A model generated the notes under the pieces. It had not been told where the DNA came from and made no database searches. It was given only the letters and a program-made list of their open reading frames with translations. The position numbers and the translations under genes are program-made. 64,000 nt of DNA from Gracilibacillus suaedae (GTDB lineage Bacteria > Bacillota > Bacilli > Bacillales > Amphibacillaceae), in contig NZ_JAGFVL010000063.1 of the NCBI RefSeq assembly GCF_017599345.1, forward strand, positions 62,001-126,000, in the 5' to 3' direction. Numbering within the stretch: position 1 is the first letter of the stretch; every line of letters begins with the position of its first letter. Of this stretch, positions 41,114 through 50,493 are shown piece by piece.

Positions 41114-42028
41114 ATGGCAATTAACCACATAATGGGTGGGCAGGAGTTATTGTGTATCAATACCGAAAAAGTATATGACTGGGTTCTAAATGAGGCAACA
41201 TTTGATTTAAATATAGATGGATTGGAGTTGCCAATTAATACGGTGACTGGTGCCCAATTAGAATGCGACGATATTAACCTAAATACCATATCTTGTGAGG
41301 TTATTCCAGCGGAGGAAGATTCAATTGTTGTGTTAGATCGTGAAGATCAAGTATTTATAATAGACGGAGCAGAAGTCACTTTACAAGTTGTGAACATCCG
41401 TAAATGCTTTGATGTCATCGTGTATGCACAATTGATACCAGAGCTTGGTGGGGGAGCAATTGAAATTGGTACTGCTACTTTTTCGCGTTGTGAGCAAGTG
41501 ATACTTTGTGCACCAGAAGGAACAGATATTAATGTATCCTATACAGACTTAAATTGTTTTGTGTGTTCGGTAAATTGTGATACAGGTACAACGACGGAAA
41601 TCGATGAATTAAATGTGGCAATAACAGTTCGGATATGTCAAAGCATTCAATCAACACATGAGGTTACAATTGAGTTAGAAGCTGATTTTTGTCAGCCGCG
41701 TGATATGTTACCAGTTCCGCCTTGCCCAACACCAACGATCCCGGCACAATGCCCAGTTGTTTTTCCTGCAGTAGAGCCTGAAATAAGTAAAAAGAAAAAA
41801 CATGTACCAAGTAATAAAAATTCGCTCGGAATGATGAGCACAGAACCACAATCAGTAGAAGAAACGACACATACCATACAGGAATCAAACGAAATAACGG
41901 CTGTTGAAGACGAGTCAAATGAACTAACAAATCAGGAATTAACATTAAATGAAGAACTATTAAATGAAGCAACTCACTCAGAAGCCCCAACAAATGAAGA
42001 AGCAACAGAGACAAAAGGAGAGGAATAA
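41114..42028 (+). CDS. Cys-rich putative spore coat/exosporium protein, paralog B
   Basis: 304 residues from the ATG at 41114 (RBS TGGAGGTG); the frame is open 30 bases further upstream but without an RBS. Residues 1-220 closely match paralog A with most Cys conserved (GGQELLCINTEKVYDW, CEQVILCAPEGTD, CPTPTIPAQCPVVFP). It then adds an 80-residue tail rich in Glu, Asn and Thr, which may extend from the spore surface. Same sigma-K-type promoter layout as paralog A. Confidence 0.65.
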   Translation: MAINHIMGGQELLCINTEKVYDWVLNEATFDLNIDGLELPINTVTGAQLECDDINLNTISCEVIPAEEDSIVVLDREDQVFIIDGAEVTLQVVNIRKCFDVIVYAQLIPELGGGAIEIGTATFSRCEQVILCAPEGTDINVSYTDLNCFVCSVNCDTGTTTEIDELNVAITVRICQSIQSTHEVTIELEADFCQPRDMLPVPPCPTPTIPAQCPVVFPAVEPEISKKKKHVPSNKNSLGMMSTEPQSVEETTHTIQESNEITAVEDESNELTNQELTLNEELLNEATHSEAPTNEEATETKGEE

Positions 42029-42041
42029 CCCTCTCTTTTTT
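42014..42041 (+). terminator. Terminator overlapping the end of paralog B
   Basis: AAAGGAGAGG and CCTCTCTTT arms, then TTTT; the left arm includes the last codons of the gene. Confidence 0.8.
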
Positions 42042-42309
42042 GTTGTCTAGCCGTACTATGTCAATAGTAAATATATATTTAATTTTATGTTTTTAGGCAT
42101 GCCGAATAAGCTTGACCTTATGGAAAAAATTACATAATAGTTAAGCAACTTGCCGGGTTGCTTTATTTATATTTTTATTAGGTAACGTTACCGGATGATA
42201 CGCCCCTCGCATATTGTTCTATATTGATGCTCCCTGGCTAGTTCGGAAATATTACCAGGAAATTATAAATTTTTCGGATGTGGATAACATGTAGGCAACC
42301 TGTTTAGCC

Positions 42310-42446
42310 GCGTCCAGCTTCGAGTGCCAAAAACTAGGCGACTTCACGAATCGCCCTACGATAAAGAAGACTTGCCGATTGGTTAAACCAGAGGCTTAGT
42401 CGCACTTATACCTTTAGGTGAAAGTCATCATCGGTACGCTTTTCTC
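42310..42446. repeat. Interspersed repeat resembling bcr1-type elements
   Basis: GCGTCCAGCTTCGAGTGCC at one end, CTACGATAAAGAAGACTTGC in the middle and TACGCTTTTCTC at the other end resemble the roughly 150-bp non-coding repeat (bcr1-like) spread through Bacillaceae genomes. It contains no ORF. The 602-base gap 42029-42630 otherwise holds only a terminator and AT-rich sequence. Confidence 0.55.
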
Positions 42447-42630
42447 AGTGATTCCTTTATCTCAGTTGATTCTAAAGCCGCTACGTTTTTAAGCGGGCGC
42501 TCTTCTTCTAGCTATTATATAAATGGGTAGTTCTGAATAGGCTGCGGTCGTTACTGTTTTCCGACTATTCAATATACATATACAAGTACCATTTAATAAA
42601 GCCTTATGTAAATAGGAAAGAGGGACAGCT

Positions 42631-43596
42631 GTGTTTTTTAAAGATAGGACGATTTTAGTTGTTGGAGGTACTGGCACAATTGGAACAAGTATAATTGCAG
42701 AACTGTTAAAAGACCAACCAAAAAAAATTAAAATATTTAGTCGCGATGAATACAAGCAAAATGTCGTAAAAGAACAATTCAACCATCATAACACACTTGA
42801 ATTTGTAATCGGAGACGTTCGAGATGAAGATCGAGTAGAAGAGGTAATGACAAATGTAGACTATGTGCTGCAACTAGCTGCAATGAAAAGAGTTGATGCC
42901 TGTGAGCAAAATCCAATCGAAGCTGTTCAAACGAATATTATCGGAAACTACCATGTAATGAAAGCATCGATAGCAAACAAAGTGAAAAAAGTCATTTTCA
43001 CCAGTTCAGATAAGGCGATTTCTCCAACAAATGCATATGGTGCTACTAAACTAATTGGTGAACGTTTAATAACAGCAGCAGGAGAAAGTAACACCGTTTT
43101 TGCAAGTGTCCGTTTTGGTAATGTAATGGGATCAAGAGGTTCAGTTATACCACTTTTTCAGGAACAAATACGGTCACATCAGAAAATAACTGTAACCGAT
43201 CCTGATATGACAAGGTTTATGATGACTGTATCACAAGCAACTAAACTGACCATTAAGGCATTAAAGGAAGCAAAAGGAGGAGAAATATTTGTTTTGAAAA
43301 TGCCTGTTATTCGATTAGGAGATTTAGCTGAAATATTAATCAAACAATCGCAGCAACAAGTGACGACTGAAATTATTGGTTTAAAAGCAGGTGAAAAAAT
43401 GTATGAAGAACTTATGACATATGAAGAATCATTACACGCATGGGAATTTTCTAATATGTTTGTGATTCCGATAGATACAGGTGTCAGCTATGTCAATGCA
43501 AAAAAAACAAAACAAGGTACCTACAGTTCTGCAGATCAGCAGGTAATAAGTCAAGAGGAGCTTTATCAACTGTTAACTGGAGCAAATCTGATTTAA
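42631..43596 (+). CDS. pseB: UDP-GlcNAc 4,6-dehydratase (PseB-like)
   Basis: 321 residues, GTG start behind GAAAGAGGG. Rossmann motif VVGGTGTIGTSI, then TSSDKAISPTNAYGATKLIG with the catalytic Asp/Lys and YxxxK, and RFGNVMGSRGSVIPLF. The family makes the keto-sugar that opens pseudaminic acid synthesis; SpsM and CapD enzymes are close relatives. Co-transcribed with the downstream glycan genes. Confidence 0.82.
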   Translation: MFFKDRTILVVGGTGTIGTSIIAELLKDQPKKIKIFSRDEYKQNVVKEQFNHHNTLEFVIGDVRDEDRVEEVMTNVDYVLQLAAMKRVDACEQNPIEAVQTNIIGNYHVMKASIANKVKKVIFTSSDKAISPTNAYGATKLIGERLITAAGESNTVFASVRFGNVMGSRGSVIPLFQEQIRSHQKITVTDPDMTRFMMTVSQATKLTIKALKEAKGGEIFVLKMPVIRLGDLAEILIKQSQQQVTTEIIGLKAGEKMYEELMTYEESLHAWEFSNMFVIPIDTGVSYVNAKKTKQGTYSSADQQVISQEELYQLLTGANLI

Positions 43597-43608
43597 GAGG
43601 AGGAAATC

Positions 43609-45093
43609 ATGGACAAATTCCTAAAGAATTATTGGTCAATGTATCTCGATTTTCTTCATGATTTTGAATCCTTAACTTACCGAGATTATGAGATTGTTCA
43701 TTTTTGTCATTTGCCAGCTTATGTCTTGCCTAACGAAAATTTAATGAATCAACTGAAAGAGGGCTTCTATACAAAATATGCGAAACGAGAAGTGATGTCA
43801 TCGAAAGATATTCAAGATAAATTTAATGCTTTTACGGCAAAGCATAAAGCGAACCAACCTAGATCCGGTGGTAAAATTGCAATACATGTAGATAAATTAC
43901 TCCGGTTTCCTAACTTAAGTTTACAAAAAAAATTTTCACCGGCTAATACGATTATGATAACGAATGGATCCAATCAGAAAAATAAAAAACGTTCTGCAAA
44001 AAAGAAAATTCGTGCTCGACCACTCAACCAAACAGTAGTAATGACAAAACAAAGAAATAAGATAACTCAAATTCAACACATCCCGTTATATTATTTTGGT
44101 GAAATGGAAGTAAATGTAGAGTTAGAAATCAAACAAGTACAGCAAAAAGCGAGAGAGATATTAGCTAATCATAAAGACCATCCATTATACAGCAGATCTA
44201 CTTTTCAAAAATGGTTACTGCAAAATATTTCATCTGTCATCATCTATATGGAAAAGGTAGAAAAGTTGCTGGAACAGGTGAAAATCTCATGTATTGTTGT
44301 ATCGACTACGCATAGTTTCATCAGTCGGATTCTGGCGGTTGTTGGTTCAAGTAAAGGCATACCTTCGATTTGTATGCAGCATGGTATTATATCAAGCGAG
44401 CTAGGTTATATTCCCAAAATCGCTACCGTAGATGCGCTATATGGCCAATATGAGAAAGATTGGTATCAACAGCTTGGAATAGATGAAAATGCGCTCGAGA
44501 TCATTGGCCACCCCCGATTTGATCAAAAATACAGACAACCTAGAATAAAACGAAATTTATTTTATCAACAATTAGGTTTAAACCATAATCGAAAAACAAT
44601 TATGATTGCTGTCAGGGGAAATGATGATATTGCTCAATGGCAGAAATTAATTCAAACTCTAAATAATAAGCAAACGTTTAATATTCTCATTAAAAACTAT
44701 CCTAGTAAGCAACCACATCAATTAACGAAAGAGTTTTCTAATGTCTTTGATACGAAAGGTTTTGGAATCTACGACTTGTTCCCACATGTGAATGCTGTGA
44801 TAACTTATTCTTCAACGGTAGGCTTAGAAGCTATGTTAAGTAATAAGATAACTTTTGTGCTGAACAAAGAATTCCCTGGAGCAACTGGTTATTATCAAGG
44901 ACTAGGAGACCTTATGCAATATGAGCCTCAACAGTTAGCTGAGAAAGTGATTGCGTATTTTACAAAAGCTGACTCCCGGCATTACGCAGAGAAAAAGCGA
45001 ATAGAATTTCTTCACCATGCCTATCCAAGTACGCAGAAATCGATCGATCGTCTGAATGAATTAGTTAATCGGATAATAGTAAAGGAAGGATAA
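43609..45093 (+). CDS. GT-B-like surface polysaccharide transferase A
   Basis: 494 residues, RBS AGAGGAGG. The C-terminal half carries SICMQHGIISSELGYIPKI, IIGHPRFDQKY and ITYSSTVGLEAMLSNKITFV, typical of GT-B capsule or CDP-glycerol-like transferases. The N-terminal half is unusual (NYWSMYLDFLHDFESLTYRD). It is paralogous to the next gene. Probably transfers the pseudaminic acid-type sugar or a polyol phosphate; which one is unclear. Confidence 0.7.
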   Translation: MDKFLKNYWSMYLDFLHDFESLTYRDYEIVHFCHLPAYVLPNENLMNQLKEGFYTKYAKREVMSSKDIQDKFNAFTAKHKANQPRSGGKIAIHVDKLLRFPNLSLQKKFSPANTIMITNGSNQKNKKRSAKKKIRARPLNQTVVMTKQRNKITQIQHIPLYYFGEMEVNVELEIKQVQQKAREILANHKDHPLYSRSTFQKWLLQNISSVIIYMEKVEKLLEQVKISCIVVSTTHSFISRILAVVGSSKGIPSICMQHGIISSELGYIPKIATVDALYGQYEKDWYQQLGIDENALEIIGHPRFDQKYRQPRIKRNLFYQQLGLNHNRKTIMIAVRGNDDIAQWQKLIQTLNNKQTFNILIKNYPSKQPHQLTKEFSNVFDTKGFGIYDLFPHVNAVITYSSTVGLEAMLSNKITFVLNKEFPGATGYYQGLGDLMQYEPQQLAEKVIAYFTKADSRHYAEKKRIEFLHHAYPSTQKSIDRLNELVNRIIVKEG

Positions 45094-45096
45094 TGG

Positions 45097-46497
45097 ATGA
45101 ATATTTACAGGGAAAATTATTGGTCGCTATATTTAGACTTTGTCGAGGATTTTAAAGAAATAGTCTATCGAGGCTATCGACTATCTTATCTCGTTCATTT
45201 TCCTAGTCTTATCCGTCATCACACAGATATATGGGGGAGAATGTCAAAGCAATCTTTCAAACAAGTATTGCATCATGATGTAACAAACCGTGAGCAAGTG
45301 CAAGCTGTTTTCACCAATTATCTAGCAACATGGCAGACACCACAGAAGGTGAGAAATGGGCAGATCGCTTTCTTAGCAGATTCACTACTTCGAATACCAA
45401 CGGAAGCATATGAGAGATATTTCGAGAAAGACAAAACTATATTTATAAAAACCTATAAATATCCTCATGATCAAGCTCAATCAAATATCTACTATTTGCA
45501 GGATTTTTTATCACGTCATATAGATAAACCCAAAGCAAAAATTAAACAGCAAATACAAACGTTCTTGCAGCGATTCTCGGCTCACCATCTCTATCAGGAT
45601 CAGGTGTTTCAATATATGTTTCATAAAAAAATCAACTTTGTCATCGATCAAATAGATAGGATGGAAAAATTGATTAGAAAAACTACTATTTCTGTTGTAG
45701 TTATGTCAAGTCCGAATCATTTTGGCAGAGTGATGGCTTTTGTAGCGAAAAAGCATGGCATTCCTACAATCTGTATGCAACATGGCATTATTGGCAATGA
45801 GTTCGGTTATTTACCAAAAGTAGCAACAGTTGATGCTGTTTATGGTCAGTTTGAAAAAGATTGGTACGTGCAAAGCGGAGTTCCGAAAGGTGATGTAAAA
45901 ATAATCGGTCATCCAAGATTTGACCAAAGCTTACAAAAACCTGCTACTACTAAAGCGCAAATGATGGAACATTTAGACTTAGATAAACGAAAAAAAACAT
46001 TACTGCTGATTGTTCGAGGTCAACGCGATATAGAGGAGTGGAAAATGGTAGTAAATCAATTAGAAGAAACATTAAATCTTAATCTCATATTGCGAGATTT
46101 TCCGAATGATGAACGGCATCCATTATTACTCGATTATTCTACAATAAAATCTACCAAAAACCTTACACTTTACGATGTTCTTCCAAATGTTGATGCCGTT
46201 GTTTCTTATGCATCTACGGTTGCATTAGAAGCGATGCTTTTTGGAAAGCCAGTCTTTATTTTGCATACAAAGCTACCAAGTTATACGGGATATTACAACA
46301 AGGTACATTCGCAAGTCCATCACGATCCAATGAAATTAGCAGACATGATTCAATTGTATTTCAAACAGGCTAAATGGCAAAAATTTGTCCAAAAGAATCA
46401 AACTCAATTTCTTGCTTATGCCTATCCAGATCAAAGTTCTTCAAGTCAACGACTGCGAGATTTAGTGGACCAATTAAGGAGAGGAGATATAAAGTGA
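45097..46497 (+). CDS. GT-B-like surface polysaccharide transferase B
   Basis: 466 residues, three bases after gene A. It shares the opening NYWSLYLDFVEDFKEIVYRG, ICMQHGIIGNEFGYLPKVAT, IIGHPRFDQS and SYASTVALEAMLFGKPVFIL with gene A, indicating tandem duplication and divergence. The pair may alternate in building a two-sugar repeat. Its stop overlaps the methyltransferase start (GTGA). Confidence 0.7.
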   Translation: MNIYRENYWSLYLDFVEDFKEIVYRGYRLSYLVHFPSLIRHHTDIWGRMSKQSFKQVLHHDVTNREQVQAVFTNYLATWQTPQKVRNGQIAFLADSLLRIPTEAYERYFEKDKTIFIKTYKYPHDQAQSNIYYLQDFLSRHIDKPKAKIKQQIQTFLQRFSAHHLYQDQVFQYMFHKKINFVIDQIDRMEKLIRKTTISVVVMSSPNHFGRVMAFVAKKHGIPTICMQHGIIGNEFGYLPKVATVDAVYGQFEKDWYVQSGVPKGDVKIIGHPRFDQSLQKPATTKAQMMEHLDLDKRKKTLLLIVRGQRDIEEWKMVVNQLEETLNLNLILRDFPNDERHPLLLDYSTIKSTKNLTLYDVLPNVDAVVSYASTVALEAMLFGKPVFILHTKLPSYTGYYNKVHSQVHHDPMKLADMIQLYFKQAKWQKFVQKNQTQFLAYAYPDQSSSSQRLRDLVDQLRRGDIK

Positions 46498-47072
46498 AAA
46501 AATCATTAAGCGAAATTCATGAGTACTGGAAGCAAAATAGTCATCCAGAAAAGTACAATTTAAAAACAGAGCGAAGTAGCTTTTTATTAAGTTATGTTGA
46601 GAAGTATATACAACCAAACGAACGTATTTTGGAAATTGGATGTAATGTAGGGAGAAACTTGCATCATTTATTCGAAAATGATTATCAAGAGTTAACAGGT
46701 ATTGAAATTAGTCAGGAAGCAGTAGAAGAGCTCCATAGAGTTTATCCAAAACTAGCGGAAAATACAGATATTATTCATGCACCTGTTGAATCTGTTTTAA
46801 AGCATATGGAGAAAGATCATTATGACCTTGTTTTTACGATGGCAGTTCTGGAACATATTCATCCAGACAGTGAATGGATATTTAATCATATAGCTAGGAT
46901 AACTAAATCTTATTTGATCACACTTGAAGCGGAGACTGATGAACATTGGCGTATTTTTCCCCGTAATTATCGTGACATATTTGAAGGGTTAGGTTTTAAA
47001 CAAATGGAAGAATCAACCGGCGAAAGCATCAAACTACCCAATTATACACTGCGTATTTTCAAGAAGAAATAG
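46494..47072 (+). CDS. SAM-dependent methyltransferase
   Basis: 192 residues from the GTG at 46494 with GAGGAG upstream; a longer overlapping frame is a shadow. SAM-binding motif RILEIGCNVGRNLHHLF, then LTGIEISQEAVEEL and YDLVFTMAVLEHIHPDSE. In this context it likely methylates a glycan sugar. Confidence 0.8.
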   Translation: MKKSLSEIHEYWKQNSHPEKYNLKTERSSFLLSYVEKYIQPNERILEIGCNVGRNLHHLFENDYQELTGIEISQEAVEELHRVYPKLAENTDIIHAPVESVLKHMEKDHYDLVFTMAVLEHIHPDSEWIFNHIARITKSYLITLEAETDEHWRIFPRNYRDIFEGLGFKQMEESTGESIKLPNYTLRIFKKK

Positions 47073-47147
47073 TTTCATACGGTCTGAATGGATCCATTGA
47101 AGTAATGATGGAAGTTTGTAAATGAATTATTAATTTTATCCAGTTAT

Positions 47148-47476
47148 TCTAGAAACGGTAACAAATGTCGAGAAATGGCCAGAGTCATCGATTGATGTCA
47201 TTGACTTATCAGGTGGCTCAGGTAAATTAGATTTTTATAAGAATATTGATTTACACGTAGGACTTTCGATTACACGTATATATTTGGTTTTTGCGTAGTT
47301 TGCTTTTAGCTGAGGATGGACGATCAACAGGATATTTTCGAAACGATCAATGGACTGGAGTATTCTGTTTCTCCGATATCAGCAAGTGTTCTTTCGGAAT
47401 TTTTCCTATTGAAACGGATCAGTTGAAGTCAATTTTTCAACGAGAAGAACCAGCTAATGCGATGGATCAACGATAG
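47148..47476 (+). pseudogene. Degenerate coding remnant in the glycan cluster
   Basis: The 521-base gap between the methyltransferase and the epimerase contains protein-like stretches in shifting frames: SIDVIDLSGGSGKLDFYKNI ending in a stop near 47299, then LLAEDGRSTGYFRNDQWTGV ending near 47476. There is no RBS and stops interrupt it. I cannot name the parent gene. It looks like a decayed gene from a cluster rearrangement. Confidence 0.4.
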
Positions 47477-47593
47477 AAGAATTAACTTCAGTTTTTAAAG
47501 CAACTAAAAATTCCTTAGCAAAAATTGATGTTTTATGACAGTACAAAATGAAGCCAATGTTGGATATGATTCCTTAAATGTTGAAGGAAGGTG

Positions 47594-48544
47594 ATGAATT
47601 TGAATATTCTCGTTACAGGCGGAGCAGGCTTTATCGGTCGCTGGGTGGTAGCCAAACTAATAGAGGATCAACATCATGTGTGGGTGTTTGATGATTTGTC
47701 TAACGGCAGAAAGGAAAATGTAATGGAGTTTGAGCAACATCCACATTTTCATGGATTAATAGAAGGTGATATCAAAGATAAGCAGCTATTGGAGGAGCTG
47801 TTTAAGGAACAATTTGATATATGTTACCACTTAGGAGCAAGTATCAATGTGCAGGACAGTATTGATAATCCAGAAACGACTTTTCATAATGATGTGATAG
47901 GCACGTTTCACGTTTTGGAAGCATGCCGAAAATATTCCGTTAAAATCGTGTTTATGAGCACATGTATGGTTTATGATAAAGCGAGTGATGACAACGGTAT
48001 TAGTGAAACCAACCTGATAAAACCAGCTTCTCCATACGCGGGCTCTAAATTAGCTGCTGAGAATATGGTGTTATCTTATTATTACGCCTACAGTCTGCCA
48101 GTAACAGTGATTCGTCCGTTTAACACGTATGGCCCCTACCAAAAAACAGGTGGCGAAGGTGGGGTAGTTGCGATCTTTATAAAAAATAAATTAACTGGCA
48201 AGTCTTTATCCATTTTCGGAGATGGAACACAAACACGAGATTTACTCTACGTCGAAGATTGTGCTCGGTTTGTAGTGGAATCGGGTTATGCAGATGAAAC
48301 GAATGGCGAAATTATCAATGCAGGATTAGGAAAAGATATCAGTATCAATGAGCTGGCACTATTAATTACTAAAGATCAAAGCCGCATACAACATGTAACC
48401 CATATTCATCCGCAAAGCGAGATCCCAAAATTACTATGTAACTATGATAAGGCGAAGAAATTATTAGGTTGGCAGCCAATGTTCAGTTTGGAAGAGGGGA
48501 TTCAGAAAACAGAAGAATGGATTCAATCAACAAATCTTATTTAA
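47594..48544 (+). CDS. NAD-dependent sugar epimerase/dehydratase
   Basis: 316 residues, RBS AAGGAAGG; ATG 47594 chosen, and TTG 47600 has better spacing. Rossmann ILVTGGAGFIGRWVVAKL, catalytic STCMVY...YAGSKLAAENMV, IRPFNTYGPYQ, and RDLLYVEDCA fit the UDP-glucose 4-epimerase/GDP-mannose dehydratase class. It makes a second nucleotide sugar for the surface glycan. Confidence 0.82.
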   Translation: MNLNILVTGGAGFIGRWVVAKLIEDQHHVWVFDDLSNGRKENVMEFEQHPHFHGLIEGDIKDKQLLEELFKEQFDICYHLGASINVQDSIDNPETTFHNDVIGTFHVLEACRKYSVKIVFMSTCMVYDKASDDNGISETNLIKPASPYAGSKLAAENMVLSYYYAYSLPVTVIRPFNTYGPYQKTGGEGGVVAIFIKNKLTGKSLSIFGDGTQTRDLLYVEDCARFVVESGYADETNGEIINAGLGKDISINELALLITKDQSRIQHVTHIHPQSEIPKLLCNYDKAKKLLGWQPMFSLEEGIQKTEEWIQSTNLI

Positions 48545-48559
48545 AGGGAAGGATGATTT

Positions 48560-49762
48560 ATGTCTGAGCGTACGTTAGCAATCTATGGTGGAAAGCCAGT
48601 TAGAGAAAGTTATTTGCCCTATGGGACGCAATGGATAGATAGCTCTGATGCACAGGCAGTTCTAAAAGTTTTGAAGAGCGACTATCTTACAACTGGCCCA
48701 ACGATCGAGCTGTTTGAACAGAAGATTGCAGACTATGTTGGTGCTAAATATGCCGTTGCCTTTTCGAGTGGGACGGCTGCACTTCATGGAGCATGTTTTG
48801 CAGTAGGGATTCAACACAATGATCAAGTAATCACGACCCCCCTTACTTTTGCTGCTACAGCGAATACCATTCTCTATCAGGGTGGCAATGTGATATTTGC
48901 TGATGTTGATCCCAACACCTACAACATTTCTCCTCAGAAAATCGAGGCAGAAATTACAGAGAATACAAAAGCGATTATAACGGTGGACTTTACCGGTCAG
49001 CCAGTAGACTATGGCCGAATACGGGCGATTGCAGATAAGCATTCTATTCCGTTTATTTCAGATGCTGCTCATGCTCTTGGTGCAAGTTACCATAAACAAA
49101 AGGTAGGATCGTTAGCTGATATGACGATGTTTAGCTTTCATCCAGTAAAGCATATTACAGCAGGTGAAGGTGGCATGATTACGACGGATAATCCTGTTTA
49201 TTATCAAAAACTCAGAGATTTTAGAAACCATGGTATAACACGGGATCAGAAACGATTAGCGGTTTCAGATCAACCTTGGTACTATGAAATGCAGTCTCCA
49301 GGATTTAATTACCGAATGACAGATTTGCAAGCAGCTCTTGGGTTAAGTCAGGCGAATAAAATTGATAGCTTTTTAAAAAAAAGAAGAGCTATTGTATTGA
49401 AATATAATGAAGCTTTTCGTGAGGTTGATCAGATTACTTTACCTTACCAGTTAGCTGATACTAACTCGAGTTGGCACCTTTATGTCATGCAACTACAATT
49501 GGATAAACTAAAAGCGACCCGAACAGAAATTTTTCAAGCATTACAAAAAGAAAATATCGGTGTAAATGTTCATTATATTCCGGTATATTTTCACCCTTAT
49601 TATCAACAGTTAGGGTACCAAAAAGGCCTGTGCCCGCATGCAGAAACGTTGTATCAAGCCACGATAACTTTACCACTCTTTCCAAAAATGACTGACGAGG
49701 ATGTAGATGATGTGATTGCTGCTGTGATGAAAGTCCTATCTCATTACGAGGTGCCATTATGA
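48560..49762 (+). CDS. pseC: PLP-dependent sugar aminotransferase (PseC/SpsC type)
   Basis: 400 residues, RBS GGGAAGGATG. AVAFSSGTAALHGACFAVGI and the PLP-lysine segment FSFHPVKHITAGEGGMITTD define the DegT/DnrJ/EryC1 family. In a pse cluster the enzyme aminates the 4-keto sugar made by PseB. It overlaps pseF by 4 bases. Confidence 0.85.
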   Translation: MSERTLAIYGGKPVRESYLPYGTQWIDSSDAQAVLKVLKSDYLTTGPTIELFEQKIADYVGAKYAVAFSSGTAALHGACFAVGIQHNDQVITTPLTFAATANTILYQGGNVIFADVDPNTYNISPQKIEAEITENTKAIITVDFTGQPVDYGRIRAIADKHSIPFISDAAHALGASYHKQKVGSLADMTMFSFHPVKHITAGEGGMITTDNPVYYQKLRDFRNHGITRDQKRLAVSDQPWYYEMQSPGFNYRMTDLQAALGLSQANKIDSFLKKRRAIVLKYNEAFREVDQITLPYQLADTNSSWHLYVMQLQLDKLKATRTEIFQALQKENIGVNVHYIPVYFHPYYQQLGYQKGLCPHAETLYQATITLPLFPKMTDEDVDDVIAAVMKVLSHYEVPL

Positions 49763-50490
49763 AAATTGTAGCGATCATTCAAGCTAGAATGGGTTCTACC
49801 CGGCTACCAGGAAAGGTTTTACGAACAGTACTTGGAAAGCCAATGATCAAGTATCAGGTAGACCGGATTCGACATTCGTCTTATTTGGATGAAGTCGTGA
49901 TTGCGACAACTGACAACAGAAAAGATGATGTTATTGTAGATTTTTGCAAGTCAGAGAAGCTTCATTATTTCCGAGGATCGGAAAAAGATGTGTTGAGCCG
50001 TTATCATCAAGCAGCGAAAAAAACAGAAGCTGATGTAATTGTTCGTTTAACTGCTGATTGTCCGGTCATAGATGCGCAAACAATCGATCATGTTATCAAA
50101 GCTTTTGTAACAAATAAACATGTCGATTATGTTGCAAATGTTCTCGAGAGGACATATCCGAGAGGCTATGATATCGAAGTGTTTACGAGGCAAACATTAG
50201 AGAAAATAAACAAGGTAGCTTGCCGTAATAGTGATCGTGAACATGTTACTACCTATATCAGAGATCATCCAGAACAATTTGATATCGTTAATGTTCTTCA
50301 TCATGCTGATTATAGTAACTACCGTTTAACTGTCGACACCATAGAAGACTTTCGATTAATCAAAAAAATCATCCAATCACTAGAACCGAAAAATCAATAT
50401 TATATGTTAGAAGATATAATTAAATTATTAGAGAATCATCCAGATTGGCTAACAATCAATGCGAACATTAAGCAAAAGGGCTGGAGATAA
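49759..50490 (+). CDS. pseF: CMP-sugar cytidylyltransferase (PseF/SpsF type)
   Basis: 243 residues. The N-terminal nucleotide-binding motif IIQARMGSTRLPGKVLR and VIVRLTADCPVID are typical of SpsF-like cytidylyltransferases. It would activate the nonulosonic acid to its CMP form. Overlaps pseC and lies 3 bases before pseG. Confidence 0.83.
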   Translation: MKIVAIIQARMGSTRLPGKVLRTVLGKPMIKYQVDRIRHSSYLDEVVIATTDNRKDDVIVDFCKSEKLHYFRGSEKDVLSRYHQAAKKTEADVIVRLTADCPVIDAQTIDHVIKAFVTNKHVDYVANVLERTYPRGYDIEVFTRQTLEKINKVACRNSDREHVTTYIRDHPEQFDIVNVLHHADYSNYRLTVDTIEDFRLIKKIIQSLEPKNQYYMLEDIIKLLENHPDWLTINANIKQKGWR

Positions 50491-50493
50491 CTT

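Noticed and set aside
47291-47476. 61-codon frame as a functional gene
   Set aside because: No RBS, abrupt start, and neighbouring frames carry stops; treated as part of a decayed gene.
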